From assembly GCA_032622095.1 (NCBI GenBank), contig CP136069.1, positions 47,530,194 to 47,594,193 of the forward strand: a stretch of 64,000 bases of DNA, written 5' to 3'. The position numbers and the translations under genes were made by a program. The stretch is from Siphonodentalium dalli (Eukaryota > Mollusca > Scaphopoda > Gadilida > Siphonodentaliidae). The notes under the pieces were generated by a model. That model was not told the DNA's origin. It saw only the letters and a program-made list of their open reading frames with translations, and searched no databases. Below are positions 33,304-44,215 of this stretch, piece after piece; position 1 is the stretch's first letter; each line of letters starts with the position of its first letter.

Positions 33304-33500
33304 ATGACCATACTATTACTAAACCAGAGTTCGTGGTTGGTTGGCACCAACACGGCTTTAGCCACGATGACGAGGCCGTGTTTGACTTCCTGTTAATTGA
33401 CAGAAATAATGACATCCTTGTGACTAAGGACCCCGACCTAACCTACCTGTTCAACTTCTTCGACGATGACGGTAAGGGTCGCATTGTATTCGAACACTGA
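33304..33500 (+). CDS. Secreted EF-hand protein, last coding exon (EF-hands 2-4)
   Basis: Acceptor TTTGGCCTTTCAG|AT. The split codon C|AT restores His, and the joined loop reads DQNHDHTITKPE, an EF-hand whose ligand positions 1, 3, 5 and 12 are all in place. Then comes a third, weak loop (DRNNDILVTKDP, which lacks the Gly at position 6) and a fourth that ends the protein, DDDGKGRIVFEH, followed by TGA at 33498-33500. In that loop the Glu sits at position 11, not 12. Reading straight through the GGTAAGG inside the fourth loop gives this ending, so I take it as coding, but splicing there cannot be excluded. Intron 2 (26539-33303) holds a hairpin MITE and the 1.1-kb repeat array. Confidence 0.85.
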
Positions 33501-34380
33501 AACCAACGAACCAAAGCCAGGAATCTGCGTCACTAATGTAATATTTGAATGTTCGGGTACACTACCAGTCAAAAGAAGTGGTATATTAAGCGCGCTATTT
33601 TCGCGCCCAATATCGCAATACTATTTTTAAGTGGAAACGCTTAATATCGCAATATTTCGCTCTTAATATTGCGACATCTTGCGCCCAAATTTGTGACATT
33701 TAAAACAAATTATTGCTTCTTCTATTTTCTTTATTGCATATATAAAGCTTATATGGAACTCATGCAATCTATGGCTAGATATTTGTGGCAGGAGTCATTG
33801 TACTATGAGTGAAAGGTATTTTTTTTTTATTTCCAGAGCTCATGTAATGGTTTATCCCGTCAGACAAACGTTTATATATTTGGGTTAGAAACATAATTGG
33901 TGACGTAGGTTCCTGACCATGTTACATAATACATTTGGCTATGTGATGAGAGGTTGCCACTCGTTTCATGCCTTCGTGAGAGACGAGTGCTGTCCACCCG
34001 CTAGTATTACGTCACCGGGCAGATTAATCCCCGACTATTTATAGTACAGCTCGTGATGTAATAATATCACATAATGCGCATAAGTTTGACCATTAATAAA
34101 TGGACAATCCGTACCTAAATTTTCATTAATTAATGGTCAATCTTGCAACACGTGGCACGTGAGCTTGGGATTGACCACTAAATCACGACATATATAGATA
34201 ATCCTGCATGTCAGCTTCATATTTAATCTGAAGGGTAATAACTCTATAAAGAATGTACCTTTACTAAATAACGGCGATTTGTATGAGAAATTGCAACACC
34301 TCAATAGATCAACTCTGGTGAAATATAAGTCAAATTCTTCTATTGGGTGGGAGGGCTTGGTGGAGACTCGGGGTTACGCT
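33501..34380. other. Downstream region of the EF-hand gene
   Basis: The 3' untranslated region should begin here, but I see no clear AATAAA close to the stop. Short TATCGCAATA/TTGCGACAT repeats at 33590-33700. Confidence 0.4.
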
Positions 34381-34386
34381 CTTTAA

Positions 34387-34490
34387 AAACACTTCTTCAA
34401 ATATTTCCGTTATTTCTTCAGAAACACTTCTTCAAATATCTCCGTTATTTCGTCAAAAACACTTCTCAAATATCTCCGTTATATGAAACC
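34387..34490. repeat. Three tandem copies of a unit of about 35 bp
   Basis: AAACACTTCTTCAAATAT followed by TTCCGTTATTTCTTC repeats three times with small changes. Confidence 0.85.
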
Positions 34491-34611
34491 CGATTAACTA
34501 TCTTTCGCTATGTAATCGTGTGCGTATTGGCTGCGATCGCACAGCTGGCCAATGTCTTCACAGATGGCCACAACGTGAACACTTCTGAGTAATAGCTTTT
34601 GTAGGCACACA

Positions 34612-34725
34612 AGGAATAGCAACATTTTGCCACAAGGAGTGGCGAGCTTGCTCCCAATGAGTGGCGAGCTTGCCGCTAATGAGTGGCAAAATTGCCCCCT
34701 AAAGTGGTAAAATTACACTCAAGTA
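34612..34725. repeat. Short tandem repeat, about 24 bp unit
   Basis: Four degenerate copies of GAGTGGCGAGCTTGCCNCTAAT. Confidence 0.7.
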
Positions 34726-35228
34726 TATTCTGTCGCGTATCAGAGCTACTCATTGCACGATTGGTTCGTGTCAGGTATTTGAATAAATTATAATACCTCA
34801 TTAAGTTGCAGTTTTTCATAACGCGTAAGTTACTATACATGCATATATTATTGTGGATGTCACAGTAAAAGATTGTGCCTAGCTGATACAAGGATGTAAA
34901 GTAAATACAGAATATAACGACTGAACTTGCATCTGAGTATCACATATTATATATAACTCGTTGCGGTCCGCTATAGTGACATTTCACTCGAGCAAACATT
35001 TCTCTGCGCCGTCCGCGAAGAGTTCAGAAGAATATTCTCGACCACGTTGCGCATTTGTTCTCATCATATTCGTTCATACACTCTAAGAACTGTGGAGATT
35101 CCACTGGAATTTCAAACGTGTTGGAAACGTTTTGTTCTGCTCGTGTTCGTTCATATATATATATTTACATACACCTGATACCTCTTCCGATTTCCCCATA
35201 GCGTTACGGTAGACACGCCCCCTTATTC

Positions 35229-35300
35229 AATGCGTTCATAAACCTATGAACGTAACGTGACGTCACTTCCAATGTCGTTCATAGGTTTATGAACACATTG
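35229..35300. repeat. Inverted pair of GTTCATAAACCTATGAAC-like palindromes
   Basis: GTTCATAAACCTATGAACG and CGTTCATAGGTTTATGAAC flank TAACGTGACGTCACTTCC, which includes a CRE-like TGACGTCA. It is probably a small foldback repeat. Confidence 0.6.
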
Positions 35301-35830
35301 GTCCCGGATATCACCGGGGATTGTCGGGCATTACCGACTGCTTGTGTATCTAGTGCGTCCGGATTTGGCAAGAAATTTGTTCCGGTCTATAATCAGTGTT
35401 GTTGCTCGGTGTTACTGAGCGTTGATGTTTAAAAAAACGTGCTACTCAATAGAGTTTTATCATTTTCCTTGCCGCTACAAATATTCCCCCGAACCTCACA
35501 AATATATCATTATGGTAGAACGGCGTGTTGTCGATTTCTTATCCGCAGCCGAAACTTAATTGTTAGTTTCAGATATTAATCATTCTTGAAATCAACACGT
35601 CTACATTAGTTACTAGCTAAACAAGACATTTTGTCATATGTGTATACTTTACTGTGAAATTGCGTTTTACCCGTTCTCCATGAACGGATTCTCAAAATGT
35701 TTGGTTTCCAAAAAACAAGGATTCGAACTGTCTGAACTGAACTCCATGCGTTCGTTTAAATAGATGAATAAATAGTGGGAAAGACATACAATCCTAGTTC
35801 ATAATGAATTTAAGTATATAAATATAAATA

Positions 35831-35976
35831 ATAAACGGCGGATTCAACGTGGTCATGGGTTTTGACCGCGTTAAAAAATCAGCAAACTCCGCATGAACCC
35901 CTTCGGGGTTCATGCAGTTTGCCGATTTTTTCTCGCGGTCAAAATCCCATGACCACATTGAAACCGCCGTTCATTT
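35831..35976. mobile_element. Hairpin MITE
   Basis: Left AAACGGCGGATTCAACGTGG pairs with right ACATTGAAACCGCCGTT. The inner parts TGAACCCCTTCGGGGTTCA form the tip. The stem is over 60 bp. Confidence 0.85.
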
Positions 35977-35997
35977 CTTATATATACCTGTTTGCTT

Positions 35998-36050
35998 TTT
36001 CTGAATATAGCACGATTACCCATAGCGAGTACACTTTAAACAGGTGAGCC
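35998..36050 (+). pseudogene. Relic EF-hand exon start
   Basis: TTTTTCTGAATATAGCACGATTACCCATAGCG aligns with the exon-like stretch at 36538-36603 and reads STITHSEYTLNR then stop. The acceptor CAG has become CTG. It is a decayed copy. Confidence 0.4.
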
Positions 36051-36544
36051 TGTTCGCATAATGCGTGTCTGTCACGTCTGAAAGTCTATAGCACATTAGT
36101 CATAGGTTGTTTTGATGACAACACTGTCTGACTTAAACTCTTTCTTTTCTATATACTGTTCTTTCAATGGGTAACGCGTGTTAAACTTATTATCTGAACA
36201 TTTACCTCCGAGGAATGGAAATCGACCCTGCTGCATTAGTATTTTTGCTCGCATGATTGTCGTCTGCTTTTAGTTCAGATGAATCGTAGGCCATTCAAAT
36301 GTGTAGTTATATTTATTTTCGGTATCAGGGCAGTAGCAGTAAGGAACGCTATTGGTGGTTACGTATTTCTAACAAATCAGGACCTATTTCTCTTGGGGGT
36401 TTTTCGGGGGTGGGCGCGGTTAATATATATTACACTGCAGTACTATGACATGGGTATACATGTACACCGTCTTTATACATTATTTCGCGTATATTTTGTT
36501 AACGTGTTTTGACATTAAAGTTTCCAAATCGTTTTATGTTTCAG

Positions 36545-36603
36545 GATCTAAGACGATTAGTCACAATGAATATACCATGAACTGGGAGGGTTTGTTCCCG
36601 TGA
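36545..36603 (+). pseudogene. EF-hand exon relic or short last exon of a paralogue
   Basis: After acceptor TTTTATGTTTCAG the same frame as exon 3 of the EF-hand gene reads SKTISHNEYTMNWEGLFP then TGA. Ile, Glu, aromatic and Trp line up with HTITKPEFVVGW of the true exon. The stop comes early, and no matching first or second exon was found between 33.5 and 36.5 kb, so I call it a relic. Confidence 0.45.
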
Positions 36604-36824
36604 TGCGTATCTGTTACCTCGGAAAGTCCACAGTAAAACATGCGGCATACAGTGGAAAAGTAATAAGCATATGGAATAGAACTTCTATGTCTATACATGT
36701 AAATACACTGCATACCTCCATTTGTGAGATCAGACGCATTTGCCACAATAAAATAATGAACGACAACATATATAATATATACTAATAAAACTCAATTGTG
36801 TTGTTAGTTTGCTATTTTCTCGGC

Positions 36825-37563
36825 TAAAAGGCGACAAAACGGCTCGACCATCGGAGCTGAAAATGTATATAGGCCCCGTTCACCTCAGATATCTTAAAAG
36901 GGCACTAATACTTATTGTATGTAAATTTTGGCCAGAGGCGACCAAACGGTGAGATCATCGGAGCTGAAAATGTGTACATATGAGTAATTTGACCCGGGGA
37001 ATCTTATTATATATGTCCCGTTGACCTCAGATGTCATACAATGGCAATAATAATTAATTTAACTAAATAATTAATTGTATTATATACCCGAAATGGTTGT
37101 GAAAATGGTCGGTGAAAATTGAAACATGGTGATAAATTTACCCGTAACGTTCCATGAGATAGATGCCGTTGACGTCAGACGATTTAAAGGGGCAAATACG
37201 ACCAATAAAGCATTAAAGAGCGTTCCCTATCAGCTTAGTAGATATGAAGTTATAACTGGCCAGGGGATTGCCATGGAATAGGCGCAATTGACATCAGATG
37301 ACGTCAAGGGGGACTAATAAATTATATGATCAATAAAGTGCGTTTATTATCAGCCCAGACGATATGTGGGAAAATTGGTGCACAGAAGTAAAATGACCGC
37401 GGGGACTGTTGTCACGGGATAGGTACGTTTGTACTCAACTTACTTAAAGAAGCACTAATAATTATCATTAAAGAGCGTTTATTATCAACTTAAAATATAG
37501 ATGTAACTTTATCCGGAGAGTCATGCAAAAGGTGCTTTTTACTCCAGATGACTGCTAATTATT
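36825..37563. repeat. Degenerate tandem repeat, about 110-120 bp unit
   Basis: Six or seven worn copies share GTTGACCTCAGATG, GGCACTAATAATTA, ATTAAAGAGCGTTTATTATC and GAAAATGTG. A further piece continues at 38470-38510 beyond an inserted element. Confidence 0.7.
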
Positions 37564-37564
37564 A

Positions 37565-38451
37565 TGCCCCCGACTTGAAGTCGGCGGGTATATAGTCGAC
37601 GTCTCCGTCCGTACGTCCGTCCGTACGTCCGTACGAACATTTTGCATTATTGTTCCGCAACCGCTGGGCAGAGTTAGCTGATATTTGGTATGGTGATAGA
37701 GCAGCATGGGGGAACAGCTACATGCATAGCGCGGGTTTCGTACACCATTTTCACCAGAGTTATGGCCCTTTTTTACTTAGAAAATTCAATTTTGTCCGTC
37801 CGTACAAACATTTTGCATTATTGTTCAGCAACCGCTGGGCAGATTTAGCTGATATTTGGTATGGTATTAGAGCAGCATGGGGGAACAGCTACATTCATAG
37901 CGCGGGTTTCGTCCACCCATTTTCACCAGAGTTATGGCCCTTTTTTTACTTAGAAAATTCAATTTTGTCCGTCCGTACAAACATTTTGCATTATTGTTCA
38001 GCAACCGCTGGGCAGATTTAGCTGATATTTGGTATGGTGATAGAGCAACATGGGGGAACAGCTACATGCATAGCGCGGGTTTCGTCCACCCATTTTTTAC
38101 CAGAGTTATGGCCCTTTTTTTACTTAGAAAATTCAATTTTTCTCTTGTTTTTTGGGGTTTCCAGATGATAGCGTGAGCTTTGGTGGTACGATTGCAAATC
38201 CCGTATTTTTGTGGACCAGTTATATGAAAATACATGTTAAGTGGTATGATCTGATGATTTTTGCCAGAGTTATGGCCCTTTTTTCAACTTAGACAATTTG
38301 AATTTTCGCTTGTTTTTGGGTTTCCGGATTGCTTGTTTTGTGGTTTTTAGTCAACATTTTTGTACGAACTTCTTTTAGAATGGTCATATAGACCTCCTCG
38401 GATATCCGCAGTTTCGTCCATGCTTAATCCAAATTGCTACGGTCGGGGGCA
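37565..38451 (+). mobile_element. Array-bearing element with TGCCCCCGAC ends
   Basis: TGCCCCCGAC (37565-37574) and GTCGGGGGCA (38442-38451) form the ends. The left one continues as a hairpin, CCGACTTGAAGTCGG, then TATATAGTCGACGTCTCCG and a run of CGTCCGTA words. Inside are three copies of a 173-179 bp unit (starting about 37629, 37808 and 37981: TTGCATTATTGTTCAGCAAC) plus decayed pieces. It is inserted in the preceding degenerate array. Non-coding. Confidence 0.75.
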
Positions 38452-38510
38452 AATGCCACGCGACAGCGTACCTCATGTTTTAAATGACTTGAAGGACCAC
38501 TAATAAATTG

Positions 38511-40552
38511 CGCATTCGACAGCTAGTTATTACCAATAGGGTACTGCGCTACTATATTATGTGTTCTTCTCTTCGTTGTCATTTCCCCCAATCCATTGTT
38601 TCCATAACAGTTTTCGATTTTCAACAAAACTCACAAATACATCATAAAGTAATAGGTTTGCGATCGCTTTCCAACGCCTCAGTGTTGGAGATGACTTTAA
38701 GATTATGTACTTAAATTGTGATCGCCATATTGTCTTAATTTCTATATATTGGTGGCAATGAACTCATTTGTCGTCGTGAAACACGAGTATCTGGCGAAGC
38801 ACAAAGCGCTAAGCTATGACCTGATAACAACATAACTAAGTACAACATAATCACGGCACGCATAACCATAATCCCCTTACTGCCTTAGTATAGTGTCCAG
38901 CACAATTGACCATACCGCAATTAGCTGTGTGAGCCAATGAGATAATTGCATTATACAGCCTGGAGCAATGGTCGCTTCTGCGAACAGGGGTCAATACTAT
39001 GAAACTTTTTCTTTGTAAGAATCTACAATTGTTTGTAAGAAATAACAATTTATCATTCCGCCAATACTATGAACCTACGATAAATCACAAATAGTACACG
39101 TTCTTTGTATTTACAAATATCTCCAATCACAAAGAATGTTCGAGTACTAAGAAACATAATTTTTCAGTTTTCACACCCTTAACCCGGATAATATATCTAT
39201 CTATGATACGCAGGGACGTGGGAACAAGGGGTCGATTCACCCCCTCGTGAAAATATTTTGTCAGCTGGAAATCTCAAGTACAACCCACAGGGACGTCCCG
39301 ACAATGGGGTTGGGTTATGTTTCTTGCCCCAAACATTGTATCAACACGTTCTACAGCTGGAAATTTGATACCTGGAACAACATGAATTGGAAATTTTACA
39401 ACAACAATAGGTTGAACTTGTTCTGTTATTCAGTTTTTCCAACAATTTATTAGGGGGTATGTGTTTGTTTTAGACCAACATTTGCATATTTACCACCTTT
39501 GGTCAAAAGTTGGGATTGAAATGGCCTATATTTAGAATTTGTCAAACCTCAGGGGGTGTCAGCTGGGACGTGAGGTAGCAGTATGTGTTCATTGTAACTA
39601 TTGAAATTACCCAATTTATTGAAAGATACAACGCTAAGGAACTTGTCTAGAATGTCTATATAGGGTGTCAAACATAAATTGTCGCTTTTCACATCCTTAA
39701 ACCGGAGCATATAACCATCTGATTCGTAGGGATGTAGCGCCCCCTTATGAAAATGTGTTATCAATGGAAATCTCATAAACAGGGACATGGCGATAGTGGT
39801 CTTGGGAACACGATGACTGGTGAGTAGTCTGGTGAGTAGTCGCCAAATCGTATGAGTCACAACGTCTCTGACAAAAGTTAGTGATTGATACAAATAGTGA
39901 GTGATACTTGCAGTGACGTGACAAGATGCTCTCTTCGATGCATCAACGTCTATATCCAACTGTATCCCCCACCCCTCAATTAGAAACTTCTATTTCTGTG
40001 AAATGTAATTGTTTACCCCTGGGTTGGACATACTGACTAAATATGACTAACTTAGTGTTAGTCACAAACATTTTGAGTAACTTTGGTCAAGTATTGGAAT
40101 TATTTGCACATAATTCAGCAACTTTAATTTTCGCCTTCCAATTGACTAAGAAAAGTTATGACTAAATCCTGGCAATTTGGACTAATTAGTCGTCTTGAAT
40201 CCCCATTTCTTAGTCGTTATGACTAACACCACCCTAGTAATTTTGATTAATGTTATGCCTCAGTCATGTTGGCTGAACTAAGTCAGTCAACCTGAGGAAA
40301 AACGTTTGACTAACATATGTTAGTCATATTGACTAACTTCTGTTATCAGCGTAGAAAAATTAAAATACTTTCCTCTTGATATACGATTCCATCGCTATGT
40401 GGAATTTATAGGCATTTTTTTTAATCAAAGGGTGCATATGGAAATTATAGGATGGACACCCCATCGCCAAACTGAGCCCATATAGCCACGTCCCTATCTA
40501 GATTATAAGATATCGGAGCAGTTTGAAATTATAAAATGACCACCACTCCTAT
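38511..40552. other. Repeat-rich, gene-free stretch
   Basis: Two diverged copies of a block with CAGGGACGTGG, CCCCCTCGTGAAAAT and TGGAAATCTCA (39200-39310 and 39700-39800), and a cluster of TTAGTCA/GACTAA words at 40030-40340. A 136-codon minus-strand frame at 39549-39959 has no recognisable feature. Confidence 0.4.
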
Positions 40553-40842
40553 TGGTTTGGTTTGGTTTATTAGGGTTTATCGTCGTTCTAGCCGCTAGGC
40601 GTTGTCGTTGTCAAATTTACGGGTGGAGGAAAGACCACGCAGAGACTTGATTTCACCGAAAATCGTCGCCCTGCGTGTAGAAACCACCGACCCCGGAAAT
40701 CAACTGAAAAACTTTCCCAGATACACGATTCCGGTCACCCTCCCTATGACGGGGTTCGAACCACAGCTTCGTCAGCGCTGGACGGCCTGTGACGGTGTAA
40801 TGCACCTAACACTCTACCGACAGGACCACCGGGGGTCCCCAT
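40553..40842 (-). mobile_element. tRNA-derived SINE
   Basis: On the minus strand the head carries a pol III A-box-like GGTAGAGTGTTAGG and a B box GGTTCGAACCCC (40751-40762), about 55 bp apart. A body of about 190 bp follows, and the tail is a run of CCAAA (ACCAAACCAAACCAAT) near 40553. The tRNA part cannot fold into a full cloverleaf with intact stems, so it is a SINE and not a tRNA gene. Confidence 0.8.
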
Positions 40843-40983
40843 CACTCATATAACCGAGACCATTAGCACGTCCCTGCTTCGATACACCCCCCCCCCCCCG
40901 ATAAAATGGAGCCACGTTACTGCCTCGATGTGTTATGATAAGAGTAGCGGATCAGTTTGAAATCATAGTATGGTCACAATATA

Positions 40984-42176
40984 CAGGTCTGGCAAATGTG
41001 AGAATACAGCTACAATAGCTGTATTCAGCTAACCTAGATGTATTCAGCTATATAGTATACTCTCAAACCGGCTGTTTTTCGATAATAAACTAGAAACGCT
41101 AATTTGCGCATCAAAATTAGGCTACCATATTCTCCGGCCACCCTCAACCAAATCAAAACCGTCACTTGTTTTCTGACAAAGTGTTGCCTTTTGTCGACAC
41201 GGCAGTTCTGATTTTGTGTGAAAACTTACTACGGCGGTCGAAGTCAGTAAATATTCTTGGGACTATTTTCTGCGAATGCATTCATTAGCTAACTTATAAA
41301 ATAAAGATCAAATTCATCGCAAACACTCGTTTACTTCTTCCCGATGCTAAACCGGTAGGGGGCGTTAGAATGGTGTACCTATATCAAGCATTTAGAATTA
41401 CATACCACTAGCGGTTTGTGAGCGATACTGATAACTATTCATAACGGTATATACAGATATTGTGCGGCATACTGCAAATGTATGGCACAACATAGGGACA
41501 ACTGAAATGAAAATGCGACTTATATAATTTCTGAAGTATTTTAAACATGAAGTCCTGGTCGTTCGCGAGTCAGAACTATTCAATCTGTTTCGGTGGGAAA
41601 ATATATAATGTGTGAAAACTTACTAAACGTAACATTGTTATTTGTATTTTCGCGATTCGACATACATGTATGCGTTTCCGTATTTTTGGAGAGTGTCAGC
41701 TCAAGCAGTGAGTGGTACTCGCTCGGTTAAACTCTGGCTAGAGATGTTCCCCTTTTTACCTGTTTTAACGCACCAACCAAACTGCATTTTAGCAGCATCC
41801 TATTTATACTTCCGGGAATGTTTAAGATGTTCCATCATCGGTGATAAATATTGTATTAATGTATTTTTCAAGGTATTCCGCATTGCATAAGAGAGTTATT
41901 AAACCGTTATGACCGACATCGACCGCCGTAGTAAGTTTTCACACATAATCACCATTGCCGTGTCGACAAAAGGCAACACTTTGTCAAGAAACAAGCGACG
42001 GTTTTGATTTGGTTGAGGGTGGCCGGAGAATATGGTGGCCTAATTTCGATGCGCAAATTAGCGCTTCTAGTTTATTATTGAAAAACAGCCGGTTTGAGAG
42101 TATGATATATAGCTGAATACAGCAAGGTTAGCTGAATACAGCTATTGTAGCTGTATTCTCACATTTGCCAGACCTG
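40984..42176. mobile_element. Foldback element with TIRs of about 265 bp
   Basis: Left CAGGTCTGGCAAATGTGAGA at 40984 and right TCTCACATTTGCCAGACCTG at 42176 continue as an imperfect inverted repeat to about 41250 and 41910 (GTGTGAAAACTTACTACGGC at its inner edge). AATATA and ATATATA flank it, a possible target duplication. Short TAGCTGTATTCAGCTA words crowd near both ends. The core of about 660 bp has no gene. Confidence 0.85.
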
Positions 42177-43214
42177 ATATATATAATGCTATACCATCAA
42201 AATAATATTTTATTTTCACAAACTGAATGGTTGTAAATTTGTAATTTGTAAAAACAATGATACCAAATTGGTTGTAGTACTCGTTATTACACTGACTTGT
42301 ACTCACATACACTGCAAACGAACAGTTTATTTGTTAATTTTGCGCAGACAAGTGGTCATCAACTTAGCAATCCGTGAACCGATTGGACAGCTCTGATAAG
42401 CGATCACCTCTCAACTTATGATTGGCCAAAGTATATGACAGCACCTGTTAAATTCACCTGTTGTCAATTAATACAGGCTAATTAGGGCGCCTCTTCCTGG
42501 TAGCTTTCGGATTTGTGATGGTTAGATTTGGTACATTATACAGCATTTATTGGTATATTTTGTGAATAAATGGTATTCATGGCATTTATACGTGGACTTA
42601 CATACACAAACATTATGACAGACCAATGGAATATTAGGGAACTGTGATATGAAAAATAATTTCTCAATATACTGAAACATGTTTGTTCTATACGTGTAAT
42701 GTGCCAATTATGAAGATTATTAATTGTTATTATAACATTTTTTTGTTTAAATTTAAATGTCTATTAATTCCTTAGATATATAAGTCACGTTTTTACATAG
42801 CCCATGCACACCCACGTGGCAGGGATAAGGGCGTTCTTTTTGTCTGAAATAAAAGGATTATTATATATTGTACAGATGTTGTTCCATAATGCCCTTCTTG
42901 GTAATAGGGTGGTCTGCTCTACGTCATTGTTGGAAAATTATTACAAGTTACAACAGAGGCTCCATACACACGGCAAACATTACCTATATTATTCTAGGAC
43001 ATATATAAACACTAATATGACTATACGTAAACGTAATTTGCGAGCCCTCAAATGTATTTTTATGACAATAAGGAATGCATGAATTCACAAATAGAAATGG
43101 GACATAAATTTGCACCCACTGGGTTGGAATGTTGCAACAGTTGACTGTTATTTCAATACTTTCAACTGTTGGAAATCTTCATCGAATCAACCCTTTGGGT
43201 AGGAACTTTCCATA
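42177..43214. other. Gene-free stretch
   Basis: AT-rich DNA without recognised structure. A 92-codon plus-strand frame at 42804-43082 has no recognisable motif. Confidence 0.4.
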
Positions 43215-44215
43215 GATTACCATATATATGGAACTTGTATATATCTGTGCAGGAGATGTCCCTTTTATCAATTACACTAAAGCTCCGGGTGCAGACAAAC
43301 ATTCATGGGGCAGGGATGTTGATATACAATGTACATTAGGACATAAGTTTTTTCTTCCATTTTCGAGTCTATATATAGGCCCACCACATGGGAGAAGCAG
43401 GCCCCTGTAACCCCTAATTCCCTTTTTATGACCATGGATGTTGTATGCATCTGAGCAAGGTCTGCGGGGTATACCCCCTTTATTCAAATACACTAGAGTT
43501 CCAGAATGGAGACATACTTGCATGGGGCAGGGATGCTGATGACATCAAAATATGGGGTTTTACCCAATTTTAAGTCAATAAGTACATTAATGCCCTAAGT
43601 AATCGACTCCTTAACCACAGCAGAATTAAGGGTAACTTTTCAGGATTTAATAGGAAATATGGCTTTTCTTTAATTTTCGAGTCTACATGTATATAGGCCC
43701 AGCACATGAGGGAAGCAGGCCCCCTGTAACTCCTAATTCCCTTTTTATGACTATGGATATTGTGTGTATCTGTGCAGGAGATGCCCCAATGTACACCATA
43801 TGAGGGAAGCAAGCCCCCACTCCCCAGGGACCCCTAATTCCCTTTTTATGACCATGGAACTTGTACATATCTGTGCAGGAGATGTTCCGTTTATCAAATA
43901 CACTAGAGCTCCGGTGGAGACACACATTCATGGGGCAAGTATGCTGATATGCATTAGGAAATATGTTTTTTCTTAAATTTTCGAGTCTATATACATGTAC
44001 ATGTAGGCCCATCACATGAGGGAAGCAGGCCCCATGTAACCCCTAATTCCCTTTTTATGACCATGTACATTGTATGTATCTGTATAGGAGAGGCCCCTTT
44101 ATTCTGTTACACTAGAGCTACAGGGTGGCGAGATACTTGCATGGGACAGGGATGCTGATGACATGAAAATATGGGTTTTTACCCAATTTTAAGTCAATCA
44201 GTACACCATCTTTAT
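43215..44215. repeat. Degenerate tandem repeat, about 210-bp unit
   Basis: Four or five copies share GGAGATGTCCCTTTTATCAA, ATTCATGGGGCAGGGATG, TCGAGTCTATATATAGGCCC, GGAAGCAGGCCCC and CCTAATTCCCTTTTTATGAC. A piece of the hairpin MITE family (see 26740) lies at 43590-43672. Confidence 0.85.

Noticed and set aside
34347-34592. Frame ending CVLAAIAQLANVFTDGHNVNTSE as another EF-hand gene start
   Set aside because: The resemblance to a signal peptide plus an EF-hand is weak, the first half is a 35-bp tandem repeat, and no splice donor follows.
39549-39959. 136-codon minus-strand open frame
   Set aside because: It lies in duplicated, repeat-rich DNA and has no domain, signal or splice support.
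40740-40842. tRNA gene
   Set aside because: A and B boxes are present, but the stems do not pair as a cloverleaf, and a SINE body with a CCAAA tail follows.
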